Shown here piece after piece: positions 35,211-47,732 of a stretch of DNA of 64,000 nucleotides. Position 1 is the first letter of the stretch. Each line of letters starts with the position of its first letter. The notes under the pieces are model-generated. The model was not told the origin of the DNA. It was given only the letters and a program-made list of their open reading frames with translations, and did not search any database. The position numbers and the translations under genes are program-made. The stretch is from NCBI GenBank assembly GCA_928212115.1, contig CAKMRJ010002223.1, positions 312,785,759-312,849,758 on the forward strand, in the 5' to 3' direction. The stretch comes from Lactuca virosa (taxonomy: Eukaryota; Streptophyta; Magnoliopsida; Asterales; Asteraceae).

Positions 35211-35543
35211 AAAGGGGGAAATTGTTGAGTCTATGGGTTGCGTCATTGGGCTTTATTAGTTCGGTCCATTTGTATACTCGGTCTGGGCCTGTCCAGCCAT
35301 GTTTTGTTTTTAGGGTTTAGTATATATATAGTGCATGCATGCATTATATTGAGAACGCTTCTTGATTATCATTTAAAACAGATCTTGTACTGTAACCCTA
35401 GCATACCTCTACAGTAGCAATTCTCATTGAATTCTTCTGAGGTGGAGCATATTAATCATTCGACACTCGTTTGATTCATCGTGGTGTTTATCATTTTCTA
35501 TTACTTGTTATGTCTTATTGATATCTGTTTGAATCTATCGATC
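35211..35543 (+). repeat. S2 polypurine tract and truncated 3' LTR
   Basis: AAAGGGGGAAAT (35211-35222) is followed by the LTR (35223-35543). It stops at CTATCGATC, where the 5' LTR goes on for 22 more bases to its CA end. The next base begins the 59-bp duplication. Confidence 0.93.
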
Positions 35544-35601
35544 AAAGTATCAGAATCATGCTTAACCTTATAAACACAACCACACTTACTAAAACAACAG
35601 T
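35543..35601. repeat. 59-bp duplication flanking S2, right copy
   Basis: Matches 22691-22749 with one mismatch. The C at 35543 can be assigned to either the LTR or the duplication, a one-base microhomology at the join. Confidence 0.92.
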
Positions 35602-36581
35602 AAATGGTGATAAATAGATTTATCGTCCTTTGTGGTGGATTTGAATAGTCCATATTAACATGTACTAGATCCATTAGTCCTTCACTTTGACTCACATAAA
35701 CATGTGATCAATGAATTAGTCATAATCTTCCAAAGATCAAGATTCTTATACATCACACAATTTGAATTGTATGACTTTAAGTTTCTATCCTATTGAAAAT
35801 TGGGTGAGGAGAATTCTTTATCACTTAGTCAATTATGACATTTACCACAAGTGAAATAATAATAAGAATCAAATCCACAATTAATATTGATAATAATAGA
35901 AATGTAACCAACATTTTCATAAATATCATTGCAAGGAAATATAAAGTAAACCAACTATATAAATAAACAAAAATTTCACTTCTATTGATAATAAACGAAT
36001 TTTTTTGGAACTTGTCCTTATAATGTATAAATGAAAACAATGTTTCTAGACATTTCCTAAGCAACCTATTAAATTATCCTAACTCCCAAGTAATAGCTCC
36101 AAATTCTGACGATCAAACCATGCGATCAAAATCCATCTCTCACGATCACAATTAGCTCACTCTTCTTAAACTTCCTTCTTTCTCTTAGATCCGTCAATAC
36201 CATCAAAATGTGATCATAACATCTTATATTAAGAGTCTATGAATAGGAACTTGTTAAAATAATGGAGTTAGATAATGGATGTACCTGAAGTAGAGTCGCA
36301 CGACTTGACTTTACCATCTCTAAGATCTTTCAGGTAGTCTGGGCAGCTTCGCAACCAATGTCCTTTCAATCTGAAATAGAAACATATGGACTCTTTAGGG
36401 TTAGCACATGGAACTATCTCAAAACTAGCCTTTCTCTTTACCATACGATCAAACAGTTTGACTTTGGCCGATCTCTTTCCATTGGGAAGAGAAATATTTT
36501 ATGGACCACCATTTTCACCATTGTCTATATCCATGGATACTTTGGAATTAGATCCTTCAGACACTTTTGCTTCACTTGTCC
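35602..36581 (-). pseudogene. K2 pol/gag remnant, right of S2
   Basis: Continues the K2 sequence homologous to K1 13125-14080. On the complement of about 36290-36400 the gag zinc knuckle reads CFYFRLKGHWLRSCP: the second Cys is replaced by Phe, while His and the last Cys are kept. The copy ends abruptly at about 36581 within gag and is joined to the middle of a gypsy LTR. The gag start, leader and 5' LTR of K2 are missing. Confidence 0.75.
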
Positions 36582-37821
36582 AATTAACATTCGGGTTCCA
36601 ACCCATAACCATAAATCCATACTTGGGGTAAAAAAAGACCATTTTACTCCAAACCTAGATTGATCCAAGACTAAGGCCCAATCTCACAATCTAAAAGGCA
36701 CAAAAGTCAGATGATACACCAAAGCCCAGTTATGGCCTAATTTTCTAATTGGGCCCAATCCCTTCTGATGGGCCTTAACCAAAGGCCCAATAATGTTCCT
36801 GGCCTAAAACTCACAAATTCAAACGGCCCAACTAAACCCCAACCATCTAAGCCCAAAACATGGCCCAACCTCAAAGCCCAAAATCGAAAAGCCACCTGAC
36901 TGAGTACGCGGGGCGTACTCAGCTTGTACGCTAAGCATACTGGCTCAAGGGCTTGTACGCTGCACGTACAGGCTTGTACGCCCAACGTACTATTCCAGTG
37001 TTAGCCACCTTGTAATTTCAGCTCTTAACCCATTAATACTTCACTCCAGAATGTAGATCTGACTTCCTTGAGCTGGATTACCATGTAAACTTGCTAACTT
37101 TACGTCTATGCATGGCTAAATGAAGCTCTTAAGCTCAACAAGGACTTAATAAGTGACTTAAAGCATGCATGAGGCCCTATACTCCATAAAGTTGGCACCT
37201 TTATTCTTAAGAATCCCATGATAAATCTAGATCTGAAAGGATAAGTCCTTAGGATGTATTAACTCAACGATTCACCCAACAATGGCCAAAAGTATGACAA
37301 ATCATCCCAAAAAGAGATCTAAACAACTAGAAGTCAAGATGAGAACGTGATAACTTTAAAGCTTTGCAAAAAGTGTGGTGATTCTAGATCCAAGACCTTC
37401 TCTCCAAGCTAAGCAACTTCAAGCTTCTCCAACTCCTTCAAAATGTACAAAATGAACACCAAATTCTCTGCAGGGGCTCAAACACTAAATAATGGAGGCT
37501 AAGACTCGTTTCTAGGGTTTTGGGGCTTTAGAGGCTGGTAAGGAGGCCAGTCCTAATGAATAAGGATGTTTATATAGGGTGAAAAACCCCTAATTAGGGT
37601 TTCATTAAAGTCTGTGTACGCCCAGCTTACGTGAACGGGGTCCCGACTCACCATCAACTCAGTACGCTAAGCGTACCAAGTGGTACGCCCCCCGTACTGA
37701 CTTTTCAGCTAGTACACTAAGCGTACCAAGTGGTACGCCCCGCGTACTACTCCAGGGACTAAAATGCACATTTCTAAAAATAAAAGGGCCATAAGGTACA
37801 TATGTGGGTACAAGTGTTACA
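36582..37821 (-). repeat. G2 3' LTR (truncated)
   Basis: Aligns with 43946-45156 of the G2 5' LTR; the part matching 43311-43945 is gone. It keeps the palindrome clusters (36903-36990 and 37615-37750) and a TATA box on the complement (CTATATAAAC, about 37569-37578), and ends at GTTACA (37821) next to the polypurine complement ATTCTCCCCCACGTG. Confidence 0.9.
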
Positions 37822-37838
37822 ATTCTCCCCCACGTGAA

Positions 37839-40800
37839 TCATACTTCGTCCTCGAAGTCCGCTGCTCCAAATAACTCCGGGTAATGCTCCCTCATCATAT
37901 ATTCGTGCTCCCAAGTCCACTCCAAACCCTTGCAGTGTTGCCATTGCACCTTCACCAACTCAACTACCTTGTTCCTCAAGGTTTTCATCTTTCGATCCAG
38001 AATCACCACTGGTATCTCAATATAATTCAGGCGGTCATCCACCTGAATATCCTCCAATGACACCACTACGGCATCATCTACTGGGAACTTCCGCCGCTGA
38101 GAGACATGAAAAGTGCTATGAATATGACTAGGCTTGGCTGGAAAATCTAAACAATACGCAACCCGGCCCACCCTGGCCAAAACCCTTAAGGGACCAATAT
38201 ACTTGGGGCCCACCTTGTCCCGCTTCCTGAACCGGATGACACCTTTCCAAGGTTACACCTTCAGGAGAACAATATCTTTCACCTGGAACTCTAAGTCTGA
38301 TCGGCGCCAATCGGCATAACTCTTCTGCCGGCTCTGAGCTGTCTGGAGCCTGCTCCGAACCTGCTGAATCAACTCAGTCATCTTGAGCACCACCTCGGTA
38401 CTCCCCATAACCCGCTGACCGACCTCTCCCCAACAAATTGGGGTCCTGCATTTCCTCCCGTAGATCATCTTAAAAGGAGGTCGATCAATGCTAGCATGAT
38501 AACTGTTTTTATACGCAAATTCCGCTAACAGAAGATACATATCGCAACTCCCACCAAAGTCCAACACACAAGCATGCAGCATATCCTCGAGGGTCTGAAT
38601 GGTCCGCTCGCTCTAACCATCGTTCTACGTATGGAATGTTGTATGGAAATGAAGACGAGTACCCAACTCGTCGTGAAATCTCTTTCAGAACCTGGAAGTG
38701 AACCGGACATCCCTATCGGAAACCACTGATACCGACACCCCATGATGTGCCACCACCTCCTTGATATAAACCTCAGTAAACTTATCTGTAGAAATACTCT
38801 ACTAAATCGGAATGAAATGCGTGCTCTTGGTCAAACGATCCACAATGACCCATATCGAATCTACTCCACGCGCTGACTAGGAAGCTTCATGATAAAATCC
38901 ATGGTGATGTCTTCCCATTTCCATATAGGAATCTCCAATGGCTGCATCTTGCCATGAAGACGCTGCTGCTCAGCCTTGACATTCCTGCAAGTCAAGCACC
39001 GCTCTACGTACCAAGCCACATCCCGCTTCATGCAGGGTGACCAATAATCAGGACGAAGATCCCCATACATCTTCGTCGCCCCGGCATGGATGGAGAACTT
39101 AGACTTATGGGCCTTCCCCATCAAAATTTGGCATACGGTGCCCAAATACGGAACCCAAATACGTCGGTGCAAAGTCAACAATCCACGACTATCATAATCG
39201 AAAGAAGCCACCTGACCCACAATACGCTCGCTCTTTCAGTGCTCTTCCTTCATAGCATTAACCTGTGCCTCACGAATCTGCTCCAGCAACGGAGTAATCA
39301 CGGTCATCCTCAAACATAAATCCATGATCGTACCCATAACCACCTTGCGGCTGAGAGCATCGGCTACTATGTTGGCCTTCCCCGGGTGATAAAGGATCTC
39401 ACAACCTTAATCCTTCACCACATCCAACCATCGACACTGCCTCATGTCCATATTCGACTGATCCATCAAGTACCTCAAGCTCTTGTGATCCGTGTAAATA
39501 GTACAACGGATCCCATAGAGGTAATGCCGCCAAATCTTTAGGGCGAAAACCACAACCTCCAAGTCCAAATCATGTGTCAGATAGTTCGCCTCATGAGGCT
39601 TTAGCTGCCTTGAAGCTTAAGCGATCACGCGACCCCTCTGCGTCAGCACTGTCCCCAACCCTGTAATCGAAGCATCACAATAAACCACGAAATCATCAAC
39701 ACCCTCTGGCAGGGTCAGGATCGGCGCCTCACACAACCACTTCCTTAGAGTCTCGAAAGCCACCTGCTGCTCAGGCCCCCAGCAAAATGTAACCGTCTTC
39801 TTGGTCAGTCGGGTCAAAGGAACAGCTATCTTGGAGAAATTCTGGATGAATCTCCGATAATAACCAACCAAACCAAGAAAACTCTGAATCTCAGATGGAG
39901 ACCTCGGAACCTCCCACTGCATTATGGCCTCGACCTTGGCTGGATCGACCAGAATACCCTTCTGGTTTACAAGGTGCCCCAGGAACTGCACCTCACGCAA
40001 CCAGAACTCGCACTTGGAGAACATTGCGAAAAATCTCTCCCTCCTCAATGTCTCCAGCACTTCCCTCAAGTGCTCCTCATGCTGCTCCCGAGTCTAGGAA
40101 TAAACCAAGATATCATCAATAAATACTATCACAGACCGATCTAGTATCGGTCTGCACATGCGATTCATGAGATCCATGAACGCGGTTGGAGCATTGGTGA
40201 GCCTAAAAGGCATCACCAGGAACTCATAATGACCATATCGATTCTGAAAATTTGTCTTCTGTACATCCTCATCCCCGACCCTCATCTGATGGTAACTCGA
40301 TCGCAAATCAATATTGGAGAGCCAAGATGCACCCTGAAGCTGGTCTAAAAGATCATCAATCGTCGGGAGTGGATAACGGCTCTTCACCATTACCTTGTTC
40401 AACCCTCGGTAGTCGATACACATACTATGAGACCCATCCTTCTTCTTCAAAAACAAAATTGATGCTCCCCAAGGCGAACTGCTCGGTCGAATAAATCCAT
40501 TGTCTAACAGCTCCTGTAGCTGTGTAGACAACTCCTGCATCTTGGGAGGAGCTAACCGATACGCTGCTTTGGCTATCAGAGCCACACCAGGAACCAAATC
40601 AATCTTGAACTCAACCTGCCTCTCCGGAGGCACCCAAGTCCAATCCTTTGGAAATACATCCGGCTAATCTCGCACAATCGGCACATCATCCACCGTCGCC
40701 TTACCCTTATCTCGGTATACATGACATATGCGACATAACCTGAGCAACCTTGTTGAAGATAGCGTTTGGCCCTGGCTACGGAACACTAGGTCAGCCCATG

Positions 40801-41205
40801 TTGCAGTCTCTCCCCATGAATCGATATATCTCCCCCACTTAGGATCCGAACCCAAACTAACTGTTGCTCACAGTCGATCACTGCCCCATTAGGGCTCAAC
40901 CAATCCACGCTCACGATAACCTTGTTCCCATATAGAGGAATGGGAACCAAATCAATCAGATACTTCTCCCTGAATAACTGGAGAGTACAACCCCGATGAA
41001 CCCTCGTAACCCGAACCATCCTATCATCACCAATCTCAACATCAAAAGGACAATCCAGCTCCCCCGGAGCTCCAACAAATCTCTTACTAAGCGCAAGCGA
41101 TACAAAGGATCGGGTAGGCCCCGAATCGACCGACACTAAAGCAAAAATACCATTCATGAAGAACGATCCTATAATAAAACACATAGATATAAGCATGCAA
41201 TTCAA
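37839..41205 (-). pseudogene. G2 pol: protease, RT, RNase H, integrase, chromodomain
   Basis: Read from high to low coordinates. Protease (41205-40786): VDSGPTRSFVS holds the catalytic Asp; the usual Ala after DSG is Pro. RT (40633-40094): RPSSSPWGASILFLKKKDG, YHQMRVGDEDVQKTNF and the catalytic FIDDILVYS, followed at once by a stop where G4 has Lys. RT thumb and RNase H start (40069-39617): YCDASITGLG. RNase H remainder is broken to about 39330. Integrase zinc-binding region: ERCLTCRNVKAEQ near 39000; core end near 38861; GRKCRTPICWGEVGQR at about 38420-38465. The C-terminus (38213-37839) has a chromodomain-like end, EWTWEHEYMMREHYPELF, then FEDEV. About seven stops or shifts disable it, including a TAA at 38250. 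Confidence 0.93.
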
Positions 41206-41274
41206 TGTATAAAAAGATAAGGAGAAGATACATACCCGTCACCACATTGGGAGCTGCACGCGCCTCCTCTACCG

Positions 41275-42439
41275 TCAGCTGGAAAGCCTGCTCTTCGCAG
41301 CAGGTGCATCTGCCCGGTCCAGACGGCCATCAGTAATTTGAAGAGTCGCAGGAGCGGGTGCTGACATCGGTCCTGCTGCAGGCAAACTCGGATAATAGGC
41401 CTTCTTGTGGCCCCTCTGATTGCAATGAAAGCAAATCAGATCAGATACTGGGGTGGTGCTGGTGGTAGCAGTACAATCCCTACTAATATGACCAGTCCAG
41501 CCGCACTTGAAGCAGCCAGAACCACCTACCATGCATGCCCCCTCGTGCATCTTGCCGCACTTTCCACAACGGCTATGTACCTGATGGACTCTCAATCTAG
41601 AATCAGATACCTTGGGCCTCTTGCCCGCACCCTCATCACTCGGCACATACTCAGGCTTCCTCTTCTTCTCCATCTCCATGACAATCTCCTTCTCCCTAGC
41701 TTGAGGTATCATATCCTCTACCGTCTTGCAGCTGGATCGGCTCACAAACTACCGAATGTCACTCCTCAACATCTCATAATATCGGGCCATTTTCATCTCC
41801 TCATCTGCCACATATTGGCGGAACTAGAAGCACCCTCTCCCTAAACATAGCGGTTATCTCAGCCACCGTCTCAGTAGTCTGGCGGAGATCCTGAAACTCT
41901 CGCACCAACTGTTGTACCTCAATCACTGGTGCAAACTCAGCTCAGAACCTGGTCGAGAAATCATCCCAGGTCATCACATCTACAACATCATCACCCACCG
42001 CATGACCTACCTCCTCCCACCAGTCTCGTGCCCTGTCCTTCAAAAGGCAAGAAGCTAGTCTGACCTCGTCCCCCTCGGAACAACGGCTGGTACAGAAGGC
42101 GTTAGCAACATCTGCTAACCACATCCTACTCGCAATCCGGTCCCTCGCCCCATGATAATCTGGAGCTCTACATGCCCATAACTCCCGGAAGGTCAAAGAA
42201 TGTGTCCCAACAAAAGCCACAACCTCTGCACGAAAGGCACTCAACCGCTAATCTAGAATCTCCAGAATACCCTCCTTGAATGAGCCAAAGATCACAGGAG
42301 TCTGCTCAAGGATACTACGCATAATCTCAGACGAGATGAACTCCCTGGTCTTGTCATCTAGCTTCCCGGCTCCAGATCCTGAGCCCGAGCCCTCCCCAGC
42401 ACCAGAACTGCCAACTGGTCTGCCTCGCAATGTCACCAT
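41275..42439 (-). pseudogene. G2 gag
   Basis: Starts at MVTLRGRPVGS (42439) with a Gly/Ser-rich N-terminus. A capsid-type gag domain follows (42244-41942: ASCLLKDRARDWWEEV), then a basic region and zinc fingers at 41745-41275: CGKCGKMHEGAC, CFKCGWTGHISRDC (a classical CCHC knuckle) and CFHCNQRGHKKAYY, whose last Cys is Tyr. Stops lie at about 42247, 41940 and 41747. Forms the particle and binds RNA. Confidence 0.88.
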
Positions 42440-43295
42440 ACTGAAGATAGACCAGACAAACCATCAGAATGTGCATCAAAATATATATACATTGGGGAAT
42501 CACAAACTCCACAAGCTCTCTGGCTTCATCGTAACCCTCCTGTGAATCAACCCGCCTTGACTCTACCAAGTCACTTTATATCCATATAATTTCCCCTCAC
42601 AGATAAGGCTCCCAATGCTAGATCTCATCCTAGGTTTTCCTAGGGCAAACTCCACACCACTTTCTGCCAACCGCTGCAGAAGGAACTCCCGCTAACCTCC
42701 TCTAACTAGCCCACGAATACAATTACATATTACTAAAACCAGATAATTCTTCGAATGAGAGGTCTCACCCTACAAGGTTGGACTTAGACAAGAGTTGCAC
42801 AATAGAGTTAAAACCTAACCTTCTAAAATTATTTAGTTCCCATAATAAGTAACCTAGTATATTCGCTTACTAGTTAGATGAAACAAGTTAGAACTCCTAA
42901 AATCACAAAGCAAGCAACATTCGACCATCAAGTAATTAGAACCAAGCATCACCTAACCAGGCCATCCTATCATTGACTGATCAGTACTAGCATGCAAGTC
43001 TACAAGCTCATATAAAAGGCATACAAATGCACCTCTCCTAGCATTCTATTATGCAAAAACTGAGCAGATCATTAGCCCTAACTAGCATATGATTCACATA
43101 TATAAGCATATCAGATAACATGTATGGGTATTTTCGGAAAACTTACTTGAGCTCGGCTTATTGCATGCACCACACCCGTCTTATTTTAGAAAAAAACCTT
43201 TTTCTTAAAAATATATTTCTTTTTGAGAAACTTTACCAAATCCTCAGTTTGAGTTCAGACACACCCGAGAGTGTGCCCGAATCCCTCAAACCAAG
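42440..43295 (-). other. G2 untranslated leader
   Basis: About 850 bp between the primer-binding site and the gag ATG, no gene seen. It would carry packaging and dimerisation signals; none is recognisable by eye. Confidence 0.6.
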
Positions 43296-43307
43296 GCTTT
43301 GATACCA
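43296..43307 (-). other. G2 primer-binding site
   Basis: The complement reads TGGTATCAAAGC, differing at one base from the usual initiator-Met complement. It lies three bases from the 5' LTR end (43311). G3 has TGGTATCAAATC at the same place. Confidence 0.85.
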
Positions 43308-43310
43308 ACT

Positions 43311-45156
43311 TGTAATGTCCCAAAAATATGTTCCAAAAAATTTATTTTTAATTTAAATAAAACAGTATTCCAAAAACATTATCCATACAACTCAAATGAA
43401 AATAAGTATCTCAACATCATAACAATTAGAGTGATATCTCAAAAGCGGAATCCATGTGGTGTGTGCGATGCAGTCAACTCGAGCTCTTCCCTTTGGAACC
43501 AGAAGTACCTGAAACATAAACTGAAAACCGTAAGCACAAAGCTTAGTGAGTTACGCAAAATACCGCATACCATACATGATAAAACATAATGGGCCCCGCC
43601 CGTTATCGAGACCCGTCCGGTATCGGGCCCAGCCCGGTAATCAAATAAACATATATCAAATAAACAAATACACTTGCAATATCACAAAGATAAATAGAAT
43701 AAAAAAAATGGTCATCGGGCCCCGTCCGGCACCTGGCCCTGCCTGGTAATCATATAAGCACAAAACACATGCAAGAGTCACACAGACAGCTAGCATACTA
43801 ACATAGGAAAATCATATGGGTCGACATTGGTGCCTTCGACGCGCTAAACCCAGTGAGGAAACTCACCTCGCACTGCTGAATCAAACGGATAATCCCTAGT
43901 TGTTGGCCCGACAAATCCCCGAGCAATCAATATCAAATAAAATCTAATTAACATTTGGGTTCCAACCCATAACCATAAATCCATACTTGGGGTAAAAAAA
44001 TATCATTTTACCCCAAACCTAGATTGATCCAAACTAAGGCCCAATCTCACAATCTAAAAGGCACAAAAGTCAAATAATCCACCAAGGCCCAATTATGGCC
44101 CAATTTTATAATTGGGCCCAATCCCTTCTTATGGGCCTTAACCCAAGGCCCAATAATGTTCCTTGACCAAAACTCCCAAATTCAGATGGCCCAACTAAAC
44201 CCCAACCTTCTAAGCCCAAAACATGGCCCAAACTCAAAGCCCAAAAATCGAAAAGCCCTTTAACTGAGTACGCGGGGCGTACTAAGCTTGTACGCTAAGC
44301 GTACTGGCTCAAGGGCTTGTACGTTGCGCGTACAGGCTTGTACGCCCAACATACTCTTCCAGTTTTAGCCACCTTCTAATTTTAGCTCTTAACACATTAA
44401 CACTTCACTCCAGAATGTAGATCTGACTTCCTTGTGCTGGATTATCACGTAAAATTGATAACTTTACGTCCATACATGACTAAATGGAGCTCTTCAGCTC
44501 AACAAGGACTTAATAAGTTACTTAAAGCATACATGAGGCCCTATACTCCATAAAGTTGGCACCTTTATGCTTAAGGAGCCCATGATAAACCTAGATCTGA
44601 AAGGATAAGTCCTTAGGACGTCTTAACTCAATAATTCACCCAACAATGGCCAAAAGTATGACAAATCATCCCAAAAAGAGATCTAAACAACTTGAAATCA
44701 AGATGAGAACTTGATACCTCTAAAGCTTTGCAAAAAGGGTGGTGATTCTGGATCCAAGACCTTCTCTCCAAGCTAAGCAACTTTAAACTTCTCCAACTCC
44801 TTCAAAATGCACAAAATGAACACCAAATTCTCTCCAAGGGCTCAAACACTCAACAATGGAGGCTAAGACTCGTTTCTAGGGTTTGGGGGCTTTAGAGGCT
44901 GGTAAGGAGGCCATCCCTAATGAATAAGGATGTTTATATAGGGTGAAAAACCCCTAAATAGGGTTTCATTAAAGTCTACATACGCCCAGCGTATGTGACC
45001 GGGGTCCCGACTCACCATAAACTCAGTATGCTAAGCGTACTGGCTTTTCAGCAATTACACTAAGCGTACCAAGTGGTACGCCTCGTGCACTACTCCAGGG
45101 ACTAAAATGCAAAAATAAAATAGCCATAAGGTACATACCAAGGTACAAGTGTTACA
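43311..45156 (-). repeat. G2 5' LTR with candidate intron
   Basis: 1846 bp, TGTAATGTCC...GTGTTACA on the + strand. In the sense (-) direction: palindromes (about 45070-44975), TATA (about 44932-44941), second palindrome cluster (44352-44268), candidate donor AG|GTGAGT (intron from 43866), inverted repeat GGGTCGA/TCGAC at 43818-43840, CGGGCCC-rich repeats (43590-43745), and candidate acceptor TTTCAG (to 43509). The candidate intron is 358 bp. Confidence 0.9.
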
Positions 45157-47732
45157 TTAGCAATCGGGGCCGCACCGGGGACGAAATCGATCCTGAACTC
45201 TACCTGCCTCTCAGGAGGCACACCGGGAAATTCCTCCGGAAACACATCTGGGAACTCCCTGACTACCGGCACATCTGAAAATGAAACCTCCTTCCCGACC
45301 CGAGTGTTAACCACATATGCAAGATAACCCGTACACCCGTGTTGTAGATACTGTCGAGCCCTGGCAGCAGAACAAAAAGGTTAACCCAATCCTGGTACCC
45401 TCTCCATTAATAATCAGTTCTTCCCCACTTAGGGTTCGAACTACCACCCGCTGACTCTTAAAGTCGATCATTGCACCAAACCTGCTCAACCAGTCCATCC
45501 CTACTATCACGCACACATCCCCCATGGGGATAGGGATCAAATCAATTAGATAAGGCACCCCAAAAATCTTTAAGACACAGCCCTGATAAACGCTCGATGT
45601 AGAAACCCCATGTTCGTTGGCGATAGAAACTTGCAACAGACACTCCAACTCTCCAAGAGTCATATCAAAACTCCTACTCGAGGACTGAGATACAAAATAC
45701 TGAATCGCACCCAAGTCAAAAAGCACAAGATCAGAAAAGGAGCTCACTAAGAAGGTACCTAGCATAATCAATAACATAAGCATACCATAAAATAGCTAAC
45801 AGAATAATAAATGAAAACATACCAGTAACGATGTCTAGCGCCGTCCTGGCCTCCTTCGCTGTGAGCTGGAAAGCAAACCCCGAGCCCTCGAGGGCTCCGC
45901 CATGATCTGGCATCCATCCGTGATCCTCAACATATTCGGCGCTGGAACCTGCGCCGGTCTCGTAGCGAGCAAGGGATAGATGGCCTTCACATGGTCAATC
46001 TGCTCACAATGGTAACAAATCCTGGTGCTCGCCCGCAGGGCCTGCTGATGAAAATCCCTAGCAATGTGGCCCTCCCTGCCACATTTGTAGCATCCAGAAA
46101 AAGATCGACAAGCACCCTCATGAACCTTGCCGCACTTCCCACAAGTGCGGCCCTCTGTCCCCCCAGATCGCAAATCAGCGGGCTTGAACCGCTTTGCTAT
46201 CGGATGTGAATGAACGGTAGCCTGCCGCTGCTCCCTTGACAAAACTTCCTAATATCCGTCTTGAGCATGCTCAAGTACCGAGTCATCTTAGCGTGCTCCG
46301 AAGTAGTAAAATTAGGGAAAAAAAGAGCCCTCTCCGTGAACATCTTGGTAATCTTTGTCACCGTCTCAGTCGTTTGTCTCAGATCCAGGTACTCCTGAGC
46401 CAATATCTCCATCTCTACTAAGGGAACATACCTCATACGGAACATCTCTGAGAACTACTCCCAAGTGACAACATCCCTCTACTCATGAGTATACGGACCG
46501 ATCACCAATCTCCACCAATCCTTCCCCCCTAACTGGAGAAGGTTAAGGCCACACTTTACCTTCTGGTCATCCGGGAAAGAACATGTGAAGAAAAAACCCT
46601 CCACATTAGATAACCACCTCATCGCCACAATTGGATCCTTGAACCCATCAAACTATGGGGGCTTCGTTTTGTCGAAGTCCCGATACTGGAAGGATCTCTC
46701 CTCTCGAATCCCTGCAACAGCAACAACCGCGGTAGTTGCAGCAGCAACAGCCTTAGTGACTACAACACATCAATCATCAAATAGCTCAATCATAGCGGTC
46801 TTGATAGACCCAATCAGCTCCGGAATAGAACCCCTGAAAGCAGTAGCCACCTCAGCGGCAATCATCTCTCGTACCTGATCGTTACTCAACCCCGACCTAT
46901 CATGGCCACCTGCTCTAGATCCAGAACCAGATCCTCTCGTGATCACCATACTGAAAAATGAACCAAAATATATCAGAAATGTCACAATTCATACCATCAC
47001 AGATAGACTAAACCTTCGGAGTTTGTAACTTCCTTGCTACGTATACTGGTCATGTGCTTCCACTAGTACGGGCACATACTACCTACCCTTATTTGTCTCA
47101 TTAGGTCATCACAACCTGCCCGAAACAAACCCACAATTAGAATCGCATACATCTTATCCTCACTCTCTCGAGAATGGCTAATCATTCCTCAACTGGCCTG
47201 TCACACCCACATAATCACTCATGAAACTTCCACCAACCCTATAACCGATCGTGCGTGCTAATCATACATAACGCTGGATTCCATAGACAATCGAATACTT
47301 TATTCTACCCTAAGCCCACAACCAAACACGGAACAAGAAATAAGGATAAATCAAACATTCTGAGGCTATAGAATCTAAGTTATGTACAACTATTATGCAC
47401 ACACTAAGCAACTGCAGTAATTATGTCAATTTCATCTAACATACAAAAAGTCCTCCAAGGGTATCATGCATCATAAATCATGCAATTCCTAAAGATCTTT
47501 ACCCTACCATTAGAATGCAGTTCTATCGTAATCATCAATAACAAATAAAAGTGTGGGTAACTTGGGGTAATCTTGCTTGCTCCGGCTGAGCGTACACATC
47601 TCATCCTTCCTTGGATACTTTTGAAAATAATTTTGAAACCATTTTGAAAACCCTTTTTCAGACCCTTAGTTTGAGTATGGATTTACACGAATGCTCATCC
47701 AATTCTCTCAAACCGGGGATTTGATACCAACT
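45157..47732 (-). pseudogene. G3 gypsy: leader, gag, protease, start of RT
   Basis: Leader 46950-47732 has no gene and ends at a primer-binding site (complement TGGTATCAAATC, about 47718-47729). Gag starts at MVITRGSGSGSRAGG (46949), with capsid residues GGKDWW near 46540 and RQTTETVTKITKMF near 46360. Zinc fingers at 46242-45835 read CGKCGKVHEGAC, CYKCGREGHIARDF (last Cys replaced by Phe) and CYHCEQIDHVKAIY. Protease (45783-45307) has FDLGAIQYFVS, with the catalytic DSG changed to DLG, and VGMDWLSRFGAMID. The RT start (PPERQVEFRIDFVPGAAPI) is cut at 45157 by G2. The remaining pol is not found left of G2, so it has been deleted. Confidence 0.88.

Larger units (their letters stand above)
22750..35543 (+). 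mobile_element. S2: Sirevirus-like copia retrotransposon, almost full length
   Basis: 5' LTR 22750-23091, primer-binding site 23094, gag-pol 23281-29898, long spacer, 3' ORF 31710-35190, polypurine tract 35211-35222, 3' LTR 35223-35543. It lies in K2. The LTRs differ at about a dozen positions in 320 by my count, mostly C/T and G/A, so the insertion is not recent. The 3' LTR lacks its last 22 bp, and the flanks are a 59-bp duplication in place of the usual 5 bp. Lineage assigned from the large gag, AGGGGGAG tracts and the ORF after pol. Confidence 0.9.
36582..45156 (-). mobile_element. G2: chromovirus-type Ty3/gypsy retrotransposon
   Basis: Truncated 3' LTR, polypurine tract (37822-37840 complement), pol, gag, leader, primer-binding site (43296-43307 complement) and complete 5' LTR (43311-45156). 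Pol order is protease, RT, RNase H, integrase, chromodomain-like end, which is typical of the Tekay/Del chromoviruses. It inserted into the start of G3 RT; the target duplication should be TTAGC (45157-45161), but the other side is lost. Confidence 0.9.
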
